DNA from: S5-327 sp965200975 | Lineage (GTDB): Bacteria; Chloroflexota; Dehalococcoidia; Lucifugimonadales; Australimonadaceae | Assembly (NCBI GenBank): GCA_965200975.1 | Contig: OZ241740.1 | Coordinates: 1,054,001-1,118,000, forward strand | Length of the DNA: 64,000 bases | Direction: 5' to 3' | In this document: positions 15,283-23,853 of the stretch, piece by piece | How positions within the stretch are numbered: position 1 is the first letter of the stretch | How the letters are laid out: each line of letters starts with the position of its first letter | The notes under the pieces: generated by a model | Databases searched by the model: none | What the model saw: only the letters and a program-made list of their open reading frames with translations | What the model was told of the DNA's origin: nothing | Position numbers and translations under genes: made by a program

Positions 15283-16560
15283 ATGCTCACCGCTGAACAG
15301 AACGACCGCCTTACCCGGGTCGGCCCGGGGACGCCCATGGGCGAACTGATGCGACGCTACTGGCACCCCGTCGCCGTCGCCGCTGAACTCGACGAGCGCC
15401 CAACCAAGCCTCTGCGCATCCTCGGCGAAGACCTCGTCCTCTACAAGGACAAGTCGGGAACGATCGGACTCATCGACCGCTTCTGCCCTCACCGCAGAGT
15501 CGATCTCTCCTACGGCATCCCGGAGGAGAACGGCCTCCGCTGTATGTACCACGGCTGGATGATGGACGAGACCGGCCAGTGCATCGAGCAGCCCTTCGAG
15601 GAGACCGTCCACCCCGACGGGCGCTTCAAGGAGAAGGTGAAGATCGCCGGCTACCCCGTGCAGGAGCTCGGCGGGCTCATCTTCGCGTATATGGGCCCGC
15701 AGCCTGCGCCCCTGCTCCCCAACTACGACATCCTCGCCCAGACGCGGGGCGTCCTGCGCGAGGCGTTCGTCGCCGAGCTGCCCTGCAACTGGCTGCAGTG
15801 CATGGAGAACTCGGTCGATCCTGTCCATCTCGAATGGCTGCACGGCGTCTACGGCGCCTGGGCCGCCAAACTCGAGGGGCGCCGCGACGCTGTCGCCGAG
15901 AGCCTCGCCGTCTACGATCGCCACAAGGAGATTGGGTTCGACCCTGCGCCCTACGGCATCATCAAGCGCCGCGTCTACGGCAACACCACCAAAGAGTCCC
16001 CCAAGTGGAGCGTCGGTCACCCGCTCCTCTTCCCCAACATCCTTCAGCAGGGCGGCGGCGGGCGCTACTTCTTCCAGTTCCGCGTCCCCATCGACGACAC
16101 CCACACCTACCATATAGAGCTCACCAGCTACTGGTTCCCCGGCGACGTCGACGTTCCCGAGCAGCAGTCCATTCCCTGTACGGCTATCGACCTGAAGCGT
16201 CCTGACGGACAGTGGCGCAGCGACGATACGCTCGCGCAGGACCACCTCGTCTGGATCGTCCAGGGCCCGATTATGGACCGCTCCGCCGAGCGCATCGGCG
16301 AGTCCGACCGCGGGCTGGTGCTCTATCGCAAGATGCTCGACGAGCAGGCCTCCGTCGTCGCCGACGGCGGGGAGCCGATCAACCTGGTGCGCGACCCTGC
16401 GGAGAATGAGCTGATACACATTCCGCAAGAGGGGTGGACGACGCTTGGCCGCTCGTCGGACATCGACGAAATCGCCCGGTACGGCAGCAAGCTCCGCTCC
16501 CAAATCGCCGAACTGCTGTCGCAGACGAACTACTCCGCCAAAGAGGCGCTGACCGCGTAG
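15283..16560 (+). CDS. Rieske ring-hydroxylating oxygenase alpha-type subunit (R1)
   Basis: A 425-residue oxygenase that takes electrons through a Rieske [2Fe-2S] cluster to a mononuclear iron that activates O2. Cluster ligands are Cys68/His70 (RFCPHRR) and Cys87/His90 (CMYHGW). The iron site is seen in NSVDPVHLEWLH, with Asp179, His182 and His187. ATG 15283 is favoured by GGAGGAAAC upstream. Residues 48-146 are identical to R6 (60571-61842) except at position 61, although the rest differs clearly. A TG-C-TACAAT element (15242-15250) may be an extended -10. No ferredoxin or reductase gene adjoins it, so electron donors must be encoded elsewhere. Confidence 0.9.
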   Translation: MLTAEQNDRLTRVGPGTPMGELMRRYWHPVAVAAELDERPTKPLRILGEDLVLYKDKSGTIGLIDRFCPHRRVDLSYGIPEENGLRCMYHGWMMDETGQCIEQPFEETVHPDGRFKEKVKIAGYPVQELGGLIFAYMGPQPAPLLPNYDILAQTRGVLREAFVAELPCNWLQCMENSVDPVHLEWLHGVYGAWAAKLEGRRDAVAESLAVYDRHKEIGFDPAPYGIIKRRVYGNTTKESPKWSVGHPLLFPNILQQGGGGRYFFQFRVPIDDTHTYHIELTSYWFPGDVDVPEQQSIPCTAIDLKRPDGQWRSDDTLAQDHLVWIVQGPIMDRSAERIGESDRGLVLYRKMLDEQASVVADGGEPINLVRDPAENELIHIPQEGWTTLGRSSDIDEIARYGSKLRSQIAELLSQTNYSAKEALTA

Positions 16561-16660
16561 GGGGCGCTTGCGCGCAGCTGTCCGACCGGGCGCCTGCCGA
16601 CGGCTGACGGGCGTGAGCGTGGGGCGGCTGACCGAGCAGCTGCCCCTGCCGCAGCGTCCC

Positions 16661-16888
16661 TGTCGAGCAGACGCTTATCGGGAGCCTTTGGCGCCTGCGG
16701 AGCCAGCAGGGCGCTACGCAGGAGGAGGTTGACGCCGCGCGCATGCGGCCTGTCGGTCGGGCGTCGAGCGCGGCGTACGCAACCCCCTCCCTGCTATGGA
16801 ATATCCGCGCCATCGCCCAGGCGCTCGAGTCCGGACTGCCGACCTGTTCGCGTTCGAGGCTGAGCCCGTCCAGGACGACTCACACTGA
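16661..16888 (+). pseudogene. decayed XRE-family helix-turn-helix regulator
   Basis: The 343-base gap after R1 holds remnants of an XRE regulator spread over three frames. One frame reads SLWRLRSQQGATQEEV, the expected first helices (16681-16730). Another gives VERGVRNP near 16762-16790, matching the usual LERGRRNP. The first frame resumes as SLLWNIRAIAQALESGL, and a third ends DLFAFEAEP with stop TGA at 16886-16888. At least three frame changes are needed, so it is not functional. It lies directly before the Gfo/Idh/MocA gene and may once have regulated it. Confidence 0.7.
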
Positions 16889-16903
16889 TGAAGGAGACCC
16901 GCT

Positions 16904-18130
16904 ATGACTAATCCCGCGCCACTCAACTTCGGCGTCATCGGGCTGGGGGCAGGGGCAATGAATATGCTCCCGGAGCTGCACGCCAACCCCAACGCGCGCA
17001 TCGCCGCCGCCGCCGATCTGCGCCCCGCCGCCCGCGACCGTTTCGCTCGCGAGTTCGGCGGCCCCGCCTACGAAAGCGCAGAGGAGCTCTGCGCCGACCC
17101 CAACGTCGATATCGTCTATGTAATGACGCCTGACGAGCTGCACGCCGCGCATACCGTGATTGCGGCGGAGCATGGCAAGCAGGTCATCCTCGACAAGCCT
17201 ATGGGGCTCACTCTCGAAGAGTGCGACGCCATCATCGACGCAGCCGACCGCAATGGCGTGCGCGTGCTCGTCGGCCACTCCCAAAGCCTCGACCTTCCGA
17301 ACATCAGGCTCGCCGAGATCGCAAACAGCGGCAGGCTCGGAAAAGTCGTAATGGTGCAGACAATGTTCTACAGCGACTGGATCTACCGTCCGCGCGCAAA
17401 GTACGAACTGATGCAGGAGCGCGGCGGCAGCATCGTTCGACGCCAGGGCCCCATTCAGGTCGACATCGTCCGGATGATCGGCGGAGGCAACGTCCGCTCC
17501 GTCCGCGCCAAAACGAACATTGCCGACCCTGCGCGCCCCATCGACGGCAGCTTCACCGCTTTCCTTGACTTCGAGGAGGGCCACACCGCCACGATCGCCT
17601 ACGACGGCTACGGCCACTTCAACAGCGCGGAGCTCACCTACGGCTATACCCTGCAGGGAATGCTGATGGATCCGGCGCTCCACGTGAACACCCGCCGGCG
17701 CGCCGACGCGTTTCCTGACCTCGACGCCGAGGAGGAGTACAAGGAGTCCACGCGCTACGGCGGCTCGCTCGGACGCCCCATCGACTACCCCGTTTCGCCC
17801 GACCGCCGCCACGCTTTCTTCGGCCTGACGCTCGTCGCTTGCGAGCGCGGCAGTATGCGTCAGACCCCCACGGGCGTCGTCATCCACGGCGACGACGGCG
17901 ACGAGGAAGTAGCCGTTCCCGCCGGCGACGGCTACAACCGCCGCTACTGCTCCGTCGAGGTCGACGAGATGTGCCGCGCCGTCCGCGAGGACACGCCCGT
18001 CCGCATCCACGACGCGCGTTGGGGCAAGGCGACGCAGGAGGTGGTGCTTGCGATCATCCAGTCGTCCGAAGAGCGGCGCGAAGTTTTCACCCGCCACCAG
18101 ACGCCCTATGGCTCGCCGGATGTCGGGTGA
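16904..18130 (+). CDS. Gfo/Idh/MocA family oxidoreductase
   Basis: A 408-residue NAD(P)-dependent dehydrogenase. The Rossmann half opens NFGVIGLGAGAMNMLPEL, a slightly altered GxGxxG, and continues with DIVYVMTPDELHAAHT and the catalytic-region EKP equivalent VILDKPMGLTLEECD near residue 95. The C-terminal half includes GGSIVRRQGPIQVDIVRMIG, where the family carries its catalytic His region; Gln replaces the usual His in the GPHxxD motif. Its paralog at 24961 keeps GPHQLD. ATG 16904 follows AAGGAGACC. Substrates are usually sugars, inositols or similar polyols, but here the context is Rieske oxygenases. Confidence 0.85.
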   Translation: MTNPAPLNFGVIGLGAGAMNMLPELHANPNARIAAAADLRPAARDRFAREFGGPAYESAEELCADPNVDIVYVMTPDELHAAHTVIAAEHGKQVILDKPMGLTLEECDAIIDAADRNGVRVLVGHSQSLDLPNIRLAEIANSGRLGKVVMVQTMFYSDWIYRPRAKYELMQERGGSIVRRQGPIQVDIVRMIGGGNVRSVRAKTNIADPARPIDGSFTAFLDFEEGHTATIAYDGYGHFNSAELTYGYTLQGMLMDPALHVNTRRRADAFPDLDAEEEYKESTRYGGSLGRPIDYPVSPDRRHAFFGLTLVACERGSMRQTPTGVVIHGDDGDEEVAVPAGDGYNRRYCSVEVDEMCRAVREDTPVRIHDARWGKATQEVVLAIIQSSEERREVFTRHQTPYGSPDVG

Positions 18131-18213
18131 CTATCGCGGATAGGGAGCGGTCGGAAGCTGCCGCTCATGAGCAGTGCAGCGTAGCCGCCGCCTTGCTGCA
18201 GAGTCTCTCCGCG

Positions 18214-19446
18214 CTACTGTAGCGAGCGTTCGAGGTCTACAGGCCTCGCTTCGAGGCCGGCGAACGGGCCGCCCGTGCTCTCGTAGCCGGGGAAGTACGC
18301 GTACTCGGTGGGCAGTTCGATAATCTCCCGGCGCTCGCGGTGGACGTTCAGCGGGTCGCCCCCGTCCTCCACGATCTTGATCTGCTCGTCGAGCATATTC
18401 CGGAACATAATCAGCCCGATGTCCGTAACGCCGAGCGCCTCGGTGCTGCGGTCCATCCGCGCCCCCTGAATGATCCAGGCGAGCTGGTCCTGGCCGACCA
18501 CCCAGTCGTCCTTCACTCGCCCGTTGTCGAAGAAGGCGGGGATAGGTCGGTGCGGAATCTCCGCCTGCGCGATCGTTTCGCCGGGCTTGGCCGTCCGGAT
18601 GGTGTAGCCGAAATGGAGCGTGTGCGTGTCGTCGATAGGCACGCGGTGCTGAAACTCGAACCAGTGCTCCTGCCCCACGCGCAGCGTGTAGGGAAACAGG
18701 ATGGGGTGACCGATGCGCCACCATTCGCTCTGCTCGTTTTCGCCTTCCAGCATCCTGCGCTTGATGATGCCGTACTCGAAGCGGTCGAACCCGATTTTGA
18801 TATGCGCCTTGCCCCGGCTTGCCGAGATGCGGTCGAACTCCGCCGCTTGCTCGTCGCCCATCACCTTCGACGACCGCCACATCCCGTAGTACCGGTGCAG
18901 CCACTGAAAGTGCACCGGGTCCAGCGAATTCTCGTGGCACTGCAGCCAGTTGCACGGCAGCACCGTCGCATACGTCGAGCGCTCAACGTTCTCCCACTGG
19001 TACAAGTCCCAGTTCGGCAGCACCGGAACGGGCGCCGGCCCCATATAGATGTGGATGACTCCGCCCTTCTCTTCAACCGGGTACGCCTTGATGCGCACTT
19101 TCTCCTTGAACTTCGACCCCTCAGGCTCCGACGGCTGATCGACGCACGCACCGGTCTCGTTGAATATCCATCCGTGGTATGCGCAGCGGATGCCGTTCTC
19201 TTCCGGCACGCCGTAGGAGAGGTTTGCCTTCCGGTGGGCGCAGCTAGGCTCGATGCAGCCGACCGTCCCGCTGGCGTCGCGATAGAGGACGAGGTCTTCG
19301 CCGAGGAGTCGCACCTCTTTCGTGGGGTTGTCGGCGGTGAGTTCGACGCTTGCGGCGATGGGGTGCCAGTAGCGCCGCATCAATTCGCCCATCGGCGTGC
19401 CGGGCCCTACCTGGGTGAGGCGGTCGTTCATTGCGCTGGTAAGCAT
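18214..19446 (-). CDS. Rieske ring-hydroxylating oxygenase alpha-type subunit (R2)
   Basis: A 410-residue Rieske oxygenase. Cluster ligands are Cys69/His71 (SCAHRKA) and Cys88/His91 (CAYHGW); the mononuclear iron motif is NSLDPVHFQWLH. It is most similar by eye to R3 (26239-27504), sharing PSCAHRKANLSYGVPEENG and QPSEPEGSKFK, but differs in the C-terminal catalytic domain. GGGGAGACGCC precedes the ATG. It is divergent from the nitroreductase at 19535, and its 3' end faces the end of the Gfo/Idh/MocA gene across 83 bases with no clear terminator. Confidence 0.9.
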   Translation of the reverse strand: MLTSAMNDRLTQVGPGTPMGELMRRYWHPIAASVELTADNPTKEVRLLGEDLVLYRDASGTVGCIEPSCAHRKANLSYGVPEENGIRCAYHGWIFNETGACVDQPSEPEGSKFKEKVRIKAYPVEEKGGVIHIYMGPAPVPVLPNWDLYQWENVERSTYATVLPCNWLQCHENSLDPVHFQWLHRYYGMWRSSKVMGDEQAAEFDRISASRGKAHIKIGFDRFEYGIIKRRMLEGENEQSEWWRIGHPILFPYTLRVGQEHWFEFQHRVPIDDTHTLHFGYTIRTAKPGETIAQAEIPHRPIPAFFDNGRVKDDWVVGQDQLAWIIQGARMDRSTEALGVTDIGLIMFRNMLDEQIKIVEDGGDPLNVHRERREIIELPTEYAYFPGYESTGGPFAGLEARPVDLERSLQ

Positions 19447-19534
19447 GGCGTCTCCCCGATGGTTAGAATCAACGGCGACGGGACGCTATCAGTCTACTCC
19501 GCCGCGCAACCAGCCTGCCCGAGGAGCCAATCCT

Positions 19535-20140
19535 ATGACCGACGACATCGGCCTGTTCGAAGCCATCTACAGCCAGCGGGCCCTCCGCTACCTCAAGCCC
19601 GACCCTGTGTCCGACGATCTCGTGCGCCAGGTGATCGAGGCCGGCATCCGCGCCCCCAACGGAGGCAACTCCCAGCAGTGGGGATTCGTCGTCATCAAGG
19701 ACGAGGCGACGAAGCGCATCATTGCCAAGCACTACCCCAACACCGCCCGTCCCAATCACGGCGAAGCGACGACCGCCTCGGAGACGCGCGCGGCAGAGTC
19801 CGCCGACTACCTTGCGCAGCACGTTATGGATGTGCCGGTGTGGATACTGGCGGTTACACGACACCCCGGAACCGACATTCACCACGGAGCTTCGATCTAT
19901 CCCGCCGTGCAGAACATGCTGCTCGCCGCCCGCGCGCTGGGGCTTGGAAGCGTCCTTACCACGCGCGTCCGGAGGGGCTTCGAGCCGGAGATACGCGAGG
20001 CTGTCGGCCTGCCGGAGGGCTGGGCGACTGCGGCGATGATTCCCCTGGGTTGGCCGCAGGACGGCCATCGCTACGGGCCCACGACTCGCCGCCCGTCATC
20101 CGAAGTAACCCACTGGGACCACTGGGACAACCTCGGCTAA
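19535..20140 (+). CDS. nitroreductase family protein
   Basis: A 201-residue FMN-dependent nitroreductase-fold enzyme. FMN-binding blocks are YSQRALRYLKPDPVSDDLV (Arg-rich N terminus) near residue 13, AGIRAPNGGNSQQW near residue 38, and SIYPAVQNMLLAARALGLGS near residue 128. ATG 19535 follows GAGGAGCC. It uses NAD(P)H to reduce nitro groups, quinones or enoates; the physiological substrate cannot be told. It is divergent from Rieske R2, so the two may share regulation. Confidence 0.88.
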   Translation: MTDDIGLFEAIYSQRALRYLKPDPVSDDLVRQVIEAGIRAPNGGNSQQWGFVVIKDEATKRIIAKHYPNTARPNHGEATTASETRAAESADYLAQHVMDVPVWILAVTRHPGTDIHHGASIYPAVQNMLLAARALGLGSVLTTRVRRGFEPEIREAVGLPEGWATAAMIPLGWPQDGHRYGPTTRRPSSEVTHWDHWDNLG

Positions 20141-20176
20141 CGCCCTCGCTCGCTGCGGCCTGCGGGAAGTCCGGGC

Positions 20177-20222
20177 GGCGCGCTGCTGGGAGAGCGTTGG
20201 CTCCCTAGACCCCCTGGGGGCG
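20177..20222. repeat. dispersed intergenic hairpin repeat, copy B
   Basis: This copy shares GGCGCGCTGCTGGGAGAGC with copy A and AGACCCCCTGGGG with copy C. Its right end touches the TATACT hexamer of the next gene. Confidence 0.7.
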
Positions 20223-20228
20223 TATACT
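20223..20228 (+). promoter_or_regulatory. TATACT -10 element for a probably leaderless transcript
   Basis: TATACT ends eight bases before the ATG at 20237, and no ribosome binding site precedes that ATG. Transcription would begin at or within two bases of the start codon. Confidence 0.5.
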
Positions 20229-20236
20229 CAGCCGAA

Positions 20237-22063
20237 ATGCGCGTTCACGGCAGAGTCTCTCCCATCAAGTCGCAGACCGCCCTCGGCAAGGGCAACCTGG
20301 GCCGCATCGTCGGGTTCCTCACCCCCTATTGGCCGCGCCTTCTCCTGATACTGGGGACTGTCGCCGCCGCCGCGATGGCGGGGCTCGTCCCGCCGCTGCT
20401 CATCCGCGCCATCATCGACTCGGCCATCGAGGGCCGCGACCGTCAATTGCTGCTGTTGCTTGCCGGCGGCCTGTTCGCCGCCGCAGTAGTTCTTGGGCTG
20501 ATCGGCGTGCTGCGGAGCTACCTCAACACCGTCGTCAGCCAGCGAATTATGTACGACCTGAAGCTGCGTATGTTCAGGCGCTTGCAGTCGCTCTCTCTGC
20601 GTTTCTACACCGAGGCGCGCACCGGCGAGCTGATGTCCCGCCTCACCAGCGACATCGCCGGCATCGACACCATCGTCTCCGGCACGCTCGTCACGATTTC
20701 GCAGAACGTGCTCATTCTCGCGACAACGCTGGCGGCGATGCTCGCGCTCGATTGGCGGCTCACTATCGTCTCGCTCATGGTGCTGCCGTGGCTCATTATT
20801 CCCACGCTCACCGTGGGCAGGATGCGGCGGCGGCTCCGCACCGAGCGGCAACAGCGCAGCGCGGCAGTCAACTCCCTTATGGCCGAGAGCCTCGGCATCA
20901 GCGGGCTGATGCTCATCAAGACGTTCACGCGCGAGCGGGAGGTGCTCGACCGCTTTCAGCGCGAGAACCGCGAACTGATGGACTTGCAGATACGCGAAGC
21001 GCTCGTCGGGCGCTGGTACTTCATGCTCCTCTTCATCGTCACGACGGGAGGGCCGGCGGTCATCTACTGGTTCGGCGGAGGGCAGGTCATCTCCGGCGCC
21101 CTCACTATCGGAACGATCGTCGCATTCGTCGCCCTGCTCGGACGCCTCTACACCCCGGCCACCGACCTGATGTCGCTGCACGTCGACGTGACGACCTCCG
21201 CCGCCTACTTCGAGCGCATCTTCGAATACCTCGACCTCGAGCCGGACATCGCCGACGCCCCCGGCGCCGTCGATGTCCCGAAGGTCGCGGGCGCCCTCGC
21301 CTTTCGCAGCGTGGCGATGGAGTACACCACGGGGCGCCGCGCGCTGGACGGCCTCGACTTCGAGGTCCGTCCCGGCGAGATGGCCGCGCTTGTGGGCCCG
21401 AGCGGCGCGGGGAAGACTACCGTAACCTACCTCATTCCCCGCCTGTACGATCCCACCGAGGGGCAGGTGCTGCTCGACGGCGCCGACATCCGCGGGTTCA
21501 CGCTCGAGTCCCTCCGGAGCCAGATAGGGTATGTCTCGCAGGAGACGTTTCTCTTTCACGACACGGTGGGCGCGAACCTCCGGATTGCGCGTCCCGACGC
21601 TTCCTACGACGCTATGGTCGAGGCCTGCCGCGCCGCCGCCGTGCTCGATGTCGTCGAGAACTTGCCCGACGGTTTCGACACCATAGTGGGGGAGCGCGGG
21701 TACCGCCTCTCCGGCGGCGAGAAGCAGCGTCTCGCCATCGCCCGGATGCTCCTCAAGGACCCGCGCATCCTGATTCTCGACGAGGCGACGTCCTCGCTCG
21801 ACTCGCACTCCGAGCGCGCGGTGCAGGCGGCACTGACGCGGCTCACGGAGGGCCGCACCACTATCGTCATCGCTCACCGCCTCTCGACCGTGCTGGCCGC
21901 GGACGTGATCCTCTACATAGAAGATGGCCGGGTCGCCGAGCGCGGCACGCATGCTGAGCTGATGGCGCTCGACCGCCGCTACGCGGAGCTTTGCCGCGAG
22001 CAGTTTGCCGCCTTCTCCTCGAACACGCCCCTGTCGCGGGGGAGAGAGTTGACGCCCGGGTGA
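20237..22063 (+). CDS. ABC-type exporter, fused permease and ATPase
   Basis: A 608-residue half-transporter of the MsbA/MDR type. Six membrane helices occupy residues 25-320 (RLLLILGTVAAAAMAGLVPP first). The ATPase half has Walker A GPSGAGKTT near residue 397, the signature LSGGEKQRLAIARMLLKDP, Walker B ILILDEATSSLDS, and the switch His in VIAHRLSTVL. It should work as a homodimer exporting lipids, drugs or peptides. The ATG has no ribosome binding site but lies just behind a TATACT, pointing to leaderless translation. NIPSNAP follows on the same strand after a short palindrome. Confidence 0.9.
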   Translation: MRVHGRVSPIKSQTALGKGNLGRIVGFLTPYWPRLLLILGTVAAAAMAGLVPPLLIRAIIDSAIEGRDRQLLLLLAGGLFAAAVVLGLIGVLRSYLNTVVSQRIMYDLKLRMFRRLQSLSLRFYTEARTGELMSRLTSDIAGIDTIVSGTLVTISQNVLILATTLAAMLALDWRLTIVSLMVLPWLIIPTLTVGRMRRRLRTERQQRSAAVNSLMAESLGISGLMLIKTFTREREVLDRFQRENRELMDLQIREALVGRWYFMLLFIVTTGGPAVIYWFGGGQVISGALTIGTIVAFVALLGRLYTPATDLMSLHVDVTTSAAYFERIFEYLDLEPDIADAPGAVDVPKVAGALAFRSVAMEYTTGRRALDGLDFEVRPGEMAALVGPSGAGKTTVTYLIPRLYDPTEGQVLLDGADIRGFTLESLRSQIGYVSQETFLFHDTVGANLRIARPDASYDAMVEACRAAAVLDVVENLPDGFDTIVGERGYRLSGGEKQRLAIARMLLKDPRILILDEATSSLDSHSERAVQAALTRLTEGRTTIVIAHRLSTVLAADVILYIEDGRVAERGTHAELMALDRRYAELCREQFAAFSSNTPLSRGRELTPG

Positions 22064-22084
22064 GGCGCGCTTCCCCAACGCGCT

Positions 22085-22100
22085 CTCTGCGCGCGCAGAG
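22085..22100. terminator. short perfect palindrome after the ABC exporter gene
   Basis: CTCTGCGC followed by GCGCAGAG, 21 bases past the stop. It is a possible weak terminator; no T-run follows. Confidence 0.3.
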
Positions 22101-22194
22101 GCGCAGAGGAAGGCCGGGCAGGGGAGCAGCGGAGAAATTCCCGCCGGTGGGCTAAACTCCTGCCGGTTGACACTCAGGGCAAAGGAGACCCGAG

Positions 22195-22809
22195 ATGCTT
22201 TACGAGTTGCGGACTTATAACCTTACGGCCAACTCCGTGCCGGAGGTCGAGCGGCGCTTTGCCGAAAAGATCGACGAGCGCACGAAACTCTCTCCCCTCG
22301 TCGGGTTCTGGCACACCGACATCGGGCCGCTCAACCAGATAGTGCACCTGTGGGCGTACGAGTCGCTTCAGCAGCGCGCCGACGTCCGTGCCGAGGCGAT
22401 CGCAAGCGGCGCCTGGCCCCCCGACCTCAACGAATTCATTGTGTCGATGGAGAGCGACATTCTTACCCCGTCGCCCATCAACGACCCGCTCGACGGCCCT
22501 CGCGAATGGGGCGGACTCTACGAGCTGCGTATGTACACTTACCCCTCCGGCGACTTACGGGGCGTTATGGAGGCGTTCACGGCTCAGGCGCCCAAGCGCC
22601 TCGAACTGTCTCCCGGATGCTTCTTTGCGAGCGACCTGGGCCAGCTTAACCGCTGGTACCAGCTCTGGCCCTACCGGGACTGGGCGCACCGCGACGAGAT
22701 GCGGGGCGTCTACCTGCGCGAGGGCATCTGGCCGCCGCATACCGAGGCCCGGCCTGTCCACCAGCTGGTGCGGCATATGATCCCCGCTTCGTTCTCTCCG
22801 CTGCATTAG
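22195..22809 (+). CDS. NIPSNAP family protein (two NIPSNAP domains)
   Basis: A 204-residue protein with two ferredoxin-like alpha/beta domains of the NIPSNAP type. Each begins with the YELR signature: LYELRTYNLTANSVPEVE at residue 2 and LYELRMYTYPSGDLRGVM near residue 107, and each has the later block IVHLWAYESLQQRADVR or YQLWPYRDWAHRDEMR. The ATG follows AAAGGAGACC. Bacterial NIPSNAPs often sit in catabolic operons with monooxygenases, but their reaction is unknown. It is followed by a strong inverted repeat. Confidence 0.85.
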   Translation: MLYELRTYNLTANSVPEVERRFAEKIDERTKLSPLVGFWHTDIGPLNQIVHLWAYESLQQRADVRAEAIASGAWPPDLNEFIVSMESDILTPSPINDPLDGPREWGGLYELRMYTYPSGDLRGVMEAFTAQAPKRLELSPGCFFASDLGQLNRWYQLWPYRDWAHRDEMRGVYLREGIWPPHTEARPVHQLVRHMIPASFSPLH

Positions 22810-22819
22810 GAAGCGCGAG

Positions 22820-22867
22820 CGCCGGCTCCCCCTCTCCCAACGAGCGGGGAGGAGGGGCGCGCCGGCG
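22820..22867. terminator. inverted repeat after the NIPSNAP gene
   Basis: CGCCGGC pairs with GCCGGCG and encloses CCCCTCTCCC opposite GGGGAGGAGGGG, forming a long GC-rich hairpin 11 bases after the stop. No T-run is present. Confidence 0.5.
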
Positions 22868-22871
22868 GCGA

Positions 22872-22900
22872 TTGACCCTCCCTTACGCCGGCGGTACTAT
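22872..22900 (+). promoter_or_regulatory. probable sigma-70-like promoter for the FAH-cupin-Gfo-Rieske operon
   Basis: TTGACC (22872-22877), a 17-base spacer and TACTAT (22895-22900), with the FAH start at 22931. Confidence 0.6.
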
Positions 22901-22930
22901 CGCGCAAGCGTCATAGCAGGAGAATGCCCG

Positions 22931-23785
22931 ATGCGTCTCGTCAGTTTCGATGACTATCAGATCGGCGTCGTGACCGACGACGACAAAGTCGTGGACATTA
23001 CCGGACTCGTGCCGGAGTTGCCCGACGAGTTCAAGCCCATGCGTATGTTGCTCCTCATCGAGCGATGGGAGAGCCTTCGCCCCGAGGCTGAGCGATTGGC
23101 CGCCGCCGGAGGGGGCGCATCGCTCGACGCCGTTCGGCTCCTTGCGCCCGTCCCCGCGCCGCGCAAGGTGTATGCGCAGCCTGTGAACTACAAGGCGCAC
23201 TCGGAAGAGATGCAGGACAGCCCGTGGAGCGGCATGGCTCCGCAAGTGGCGTCCGATCAGGGAATGTTCCTCAAGGCGTCGAGCGCCGTCTCGGGCCCGA
23301 ACGATCCGATACTGCTTCCCTACGCCGACCGGGTCATCCATCACGAGTCCGAGCTTGTTATGGTCATCGGCAAGGGAGGGAGCTGCATTCCCGTGGACGA
23401 GGCGCTTGACCACGTCTTCGGCTACACGTGCGGGCTCGATATCACCGTGCGCGGGGCGGAAGACCGCAGCAAGCGGAAATCGTTCGACACGTTCGCGCCG
23501 ATCGGATCGTGCATCGTCACCTCCGACGAGGTGGCCGATCCCCAGGGCCTCGAGATCAACCTGTGGGTGAACGAGGAGCTGCGGCAGCACGCCTTCACGC
23601 GCGACATGATCGTCGACTGCAAGAACCAGATCGCCAATATGTCGTGGGTGGCGCGCATGGAGCCGGGCGACCTTGTGTTCACCGGCACGCCCGAGGGCGT
23701 CGGCCCGGTAGCTCCCGGCGACCTCGTAACTATCAACATCAGTGAAGTCGGCGAGCTCTCCGCTCGCGCTGAAGCTCGGGAATAA
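22931..23785 (+). CDS. fumarylacetoacetate hydrolase (FAH) family protein
   Basis: A 284-residue FAH-fold enzyme that hydrolyses or decarboxylates acylpyruvate-like C-C bonds using Mg. The N-terminal cap (MRLVSFDDYQIGVV) is followed by the core: VPAPRKVYAQPVNYKAHSEE near residue 75, then HHESELVMVIGKGG with the Glu ligands near residue 137, and DITVRGAEDRSKRKSFDTF. The C terminus has the typical LVFTGTPEGVGPVAPGDLV. AGGAGAATG precedes the ATG. It heads a four-gene run on the plus strand, suggesting a ring-cleavage or chain-cleavage step after oxygenation. Confidence 0.9.
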   Translation: MRLVSFDDYQIGVVTDDDKVVDITGLVPELPDEFKPMRMLLLIERWESLRPEAERLAAAGGGASLDAVRLLAPVPAPRKVYAQPVNYKAHSEEMQDSPWSGMAPQVASDQGMFLKASSAVSGPNDPILLPYADRVIHHESELVMVIGKGGSCIPVDEALDHVFGYTCGLDITVRGAEDRSKRKSFDTFAPIGSCIVTSDEVADPQGLEINLWVNEELRQHAFTRDMIVDCKNQIANMSWVARMEPGDLVFTGTPEGVGPVAPGDLVTINISEVGELSARAEARE

Positions 23786-23853
23786 GGGAGAACGCAGTCC
23801 CTTGCGGCGCCGGATGCGTTGCCGCCGCCCGCTGAACCGAAAGGAGCGACACC

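Noticed and set aside
16561..16660. Extra coding sequence before the XRE relic
   Set aside because: No frame gives recognisable regulator or enzyme sequence in these 100 bases.
20228..22078. Long minus-strand frame (616 codons) across the ABC exporter
   Set aside because: Antisense shadow of a gene with complete Walker motifs.
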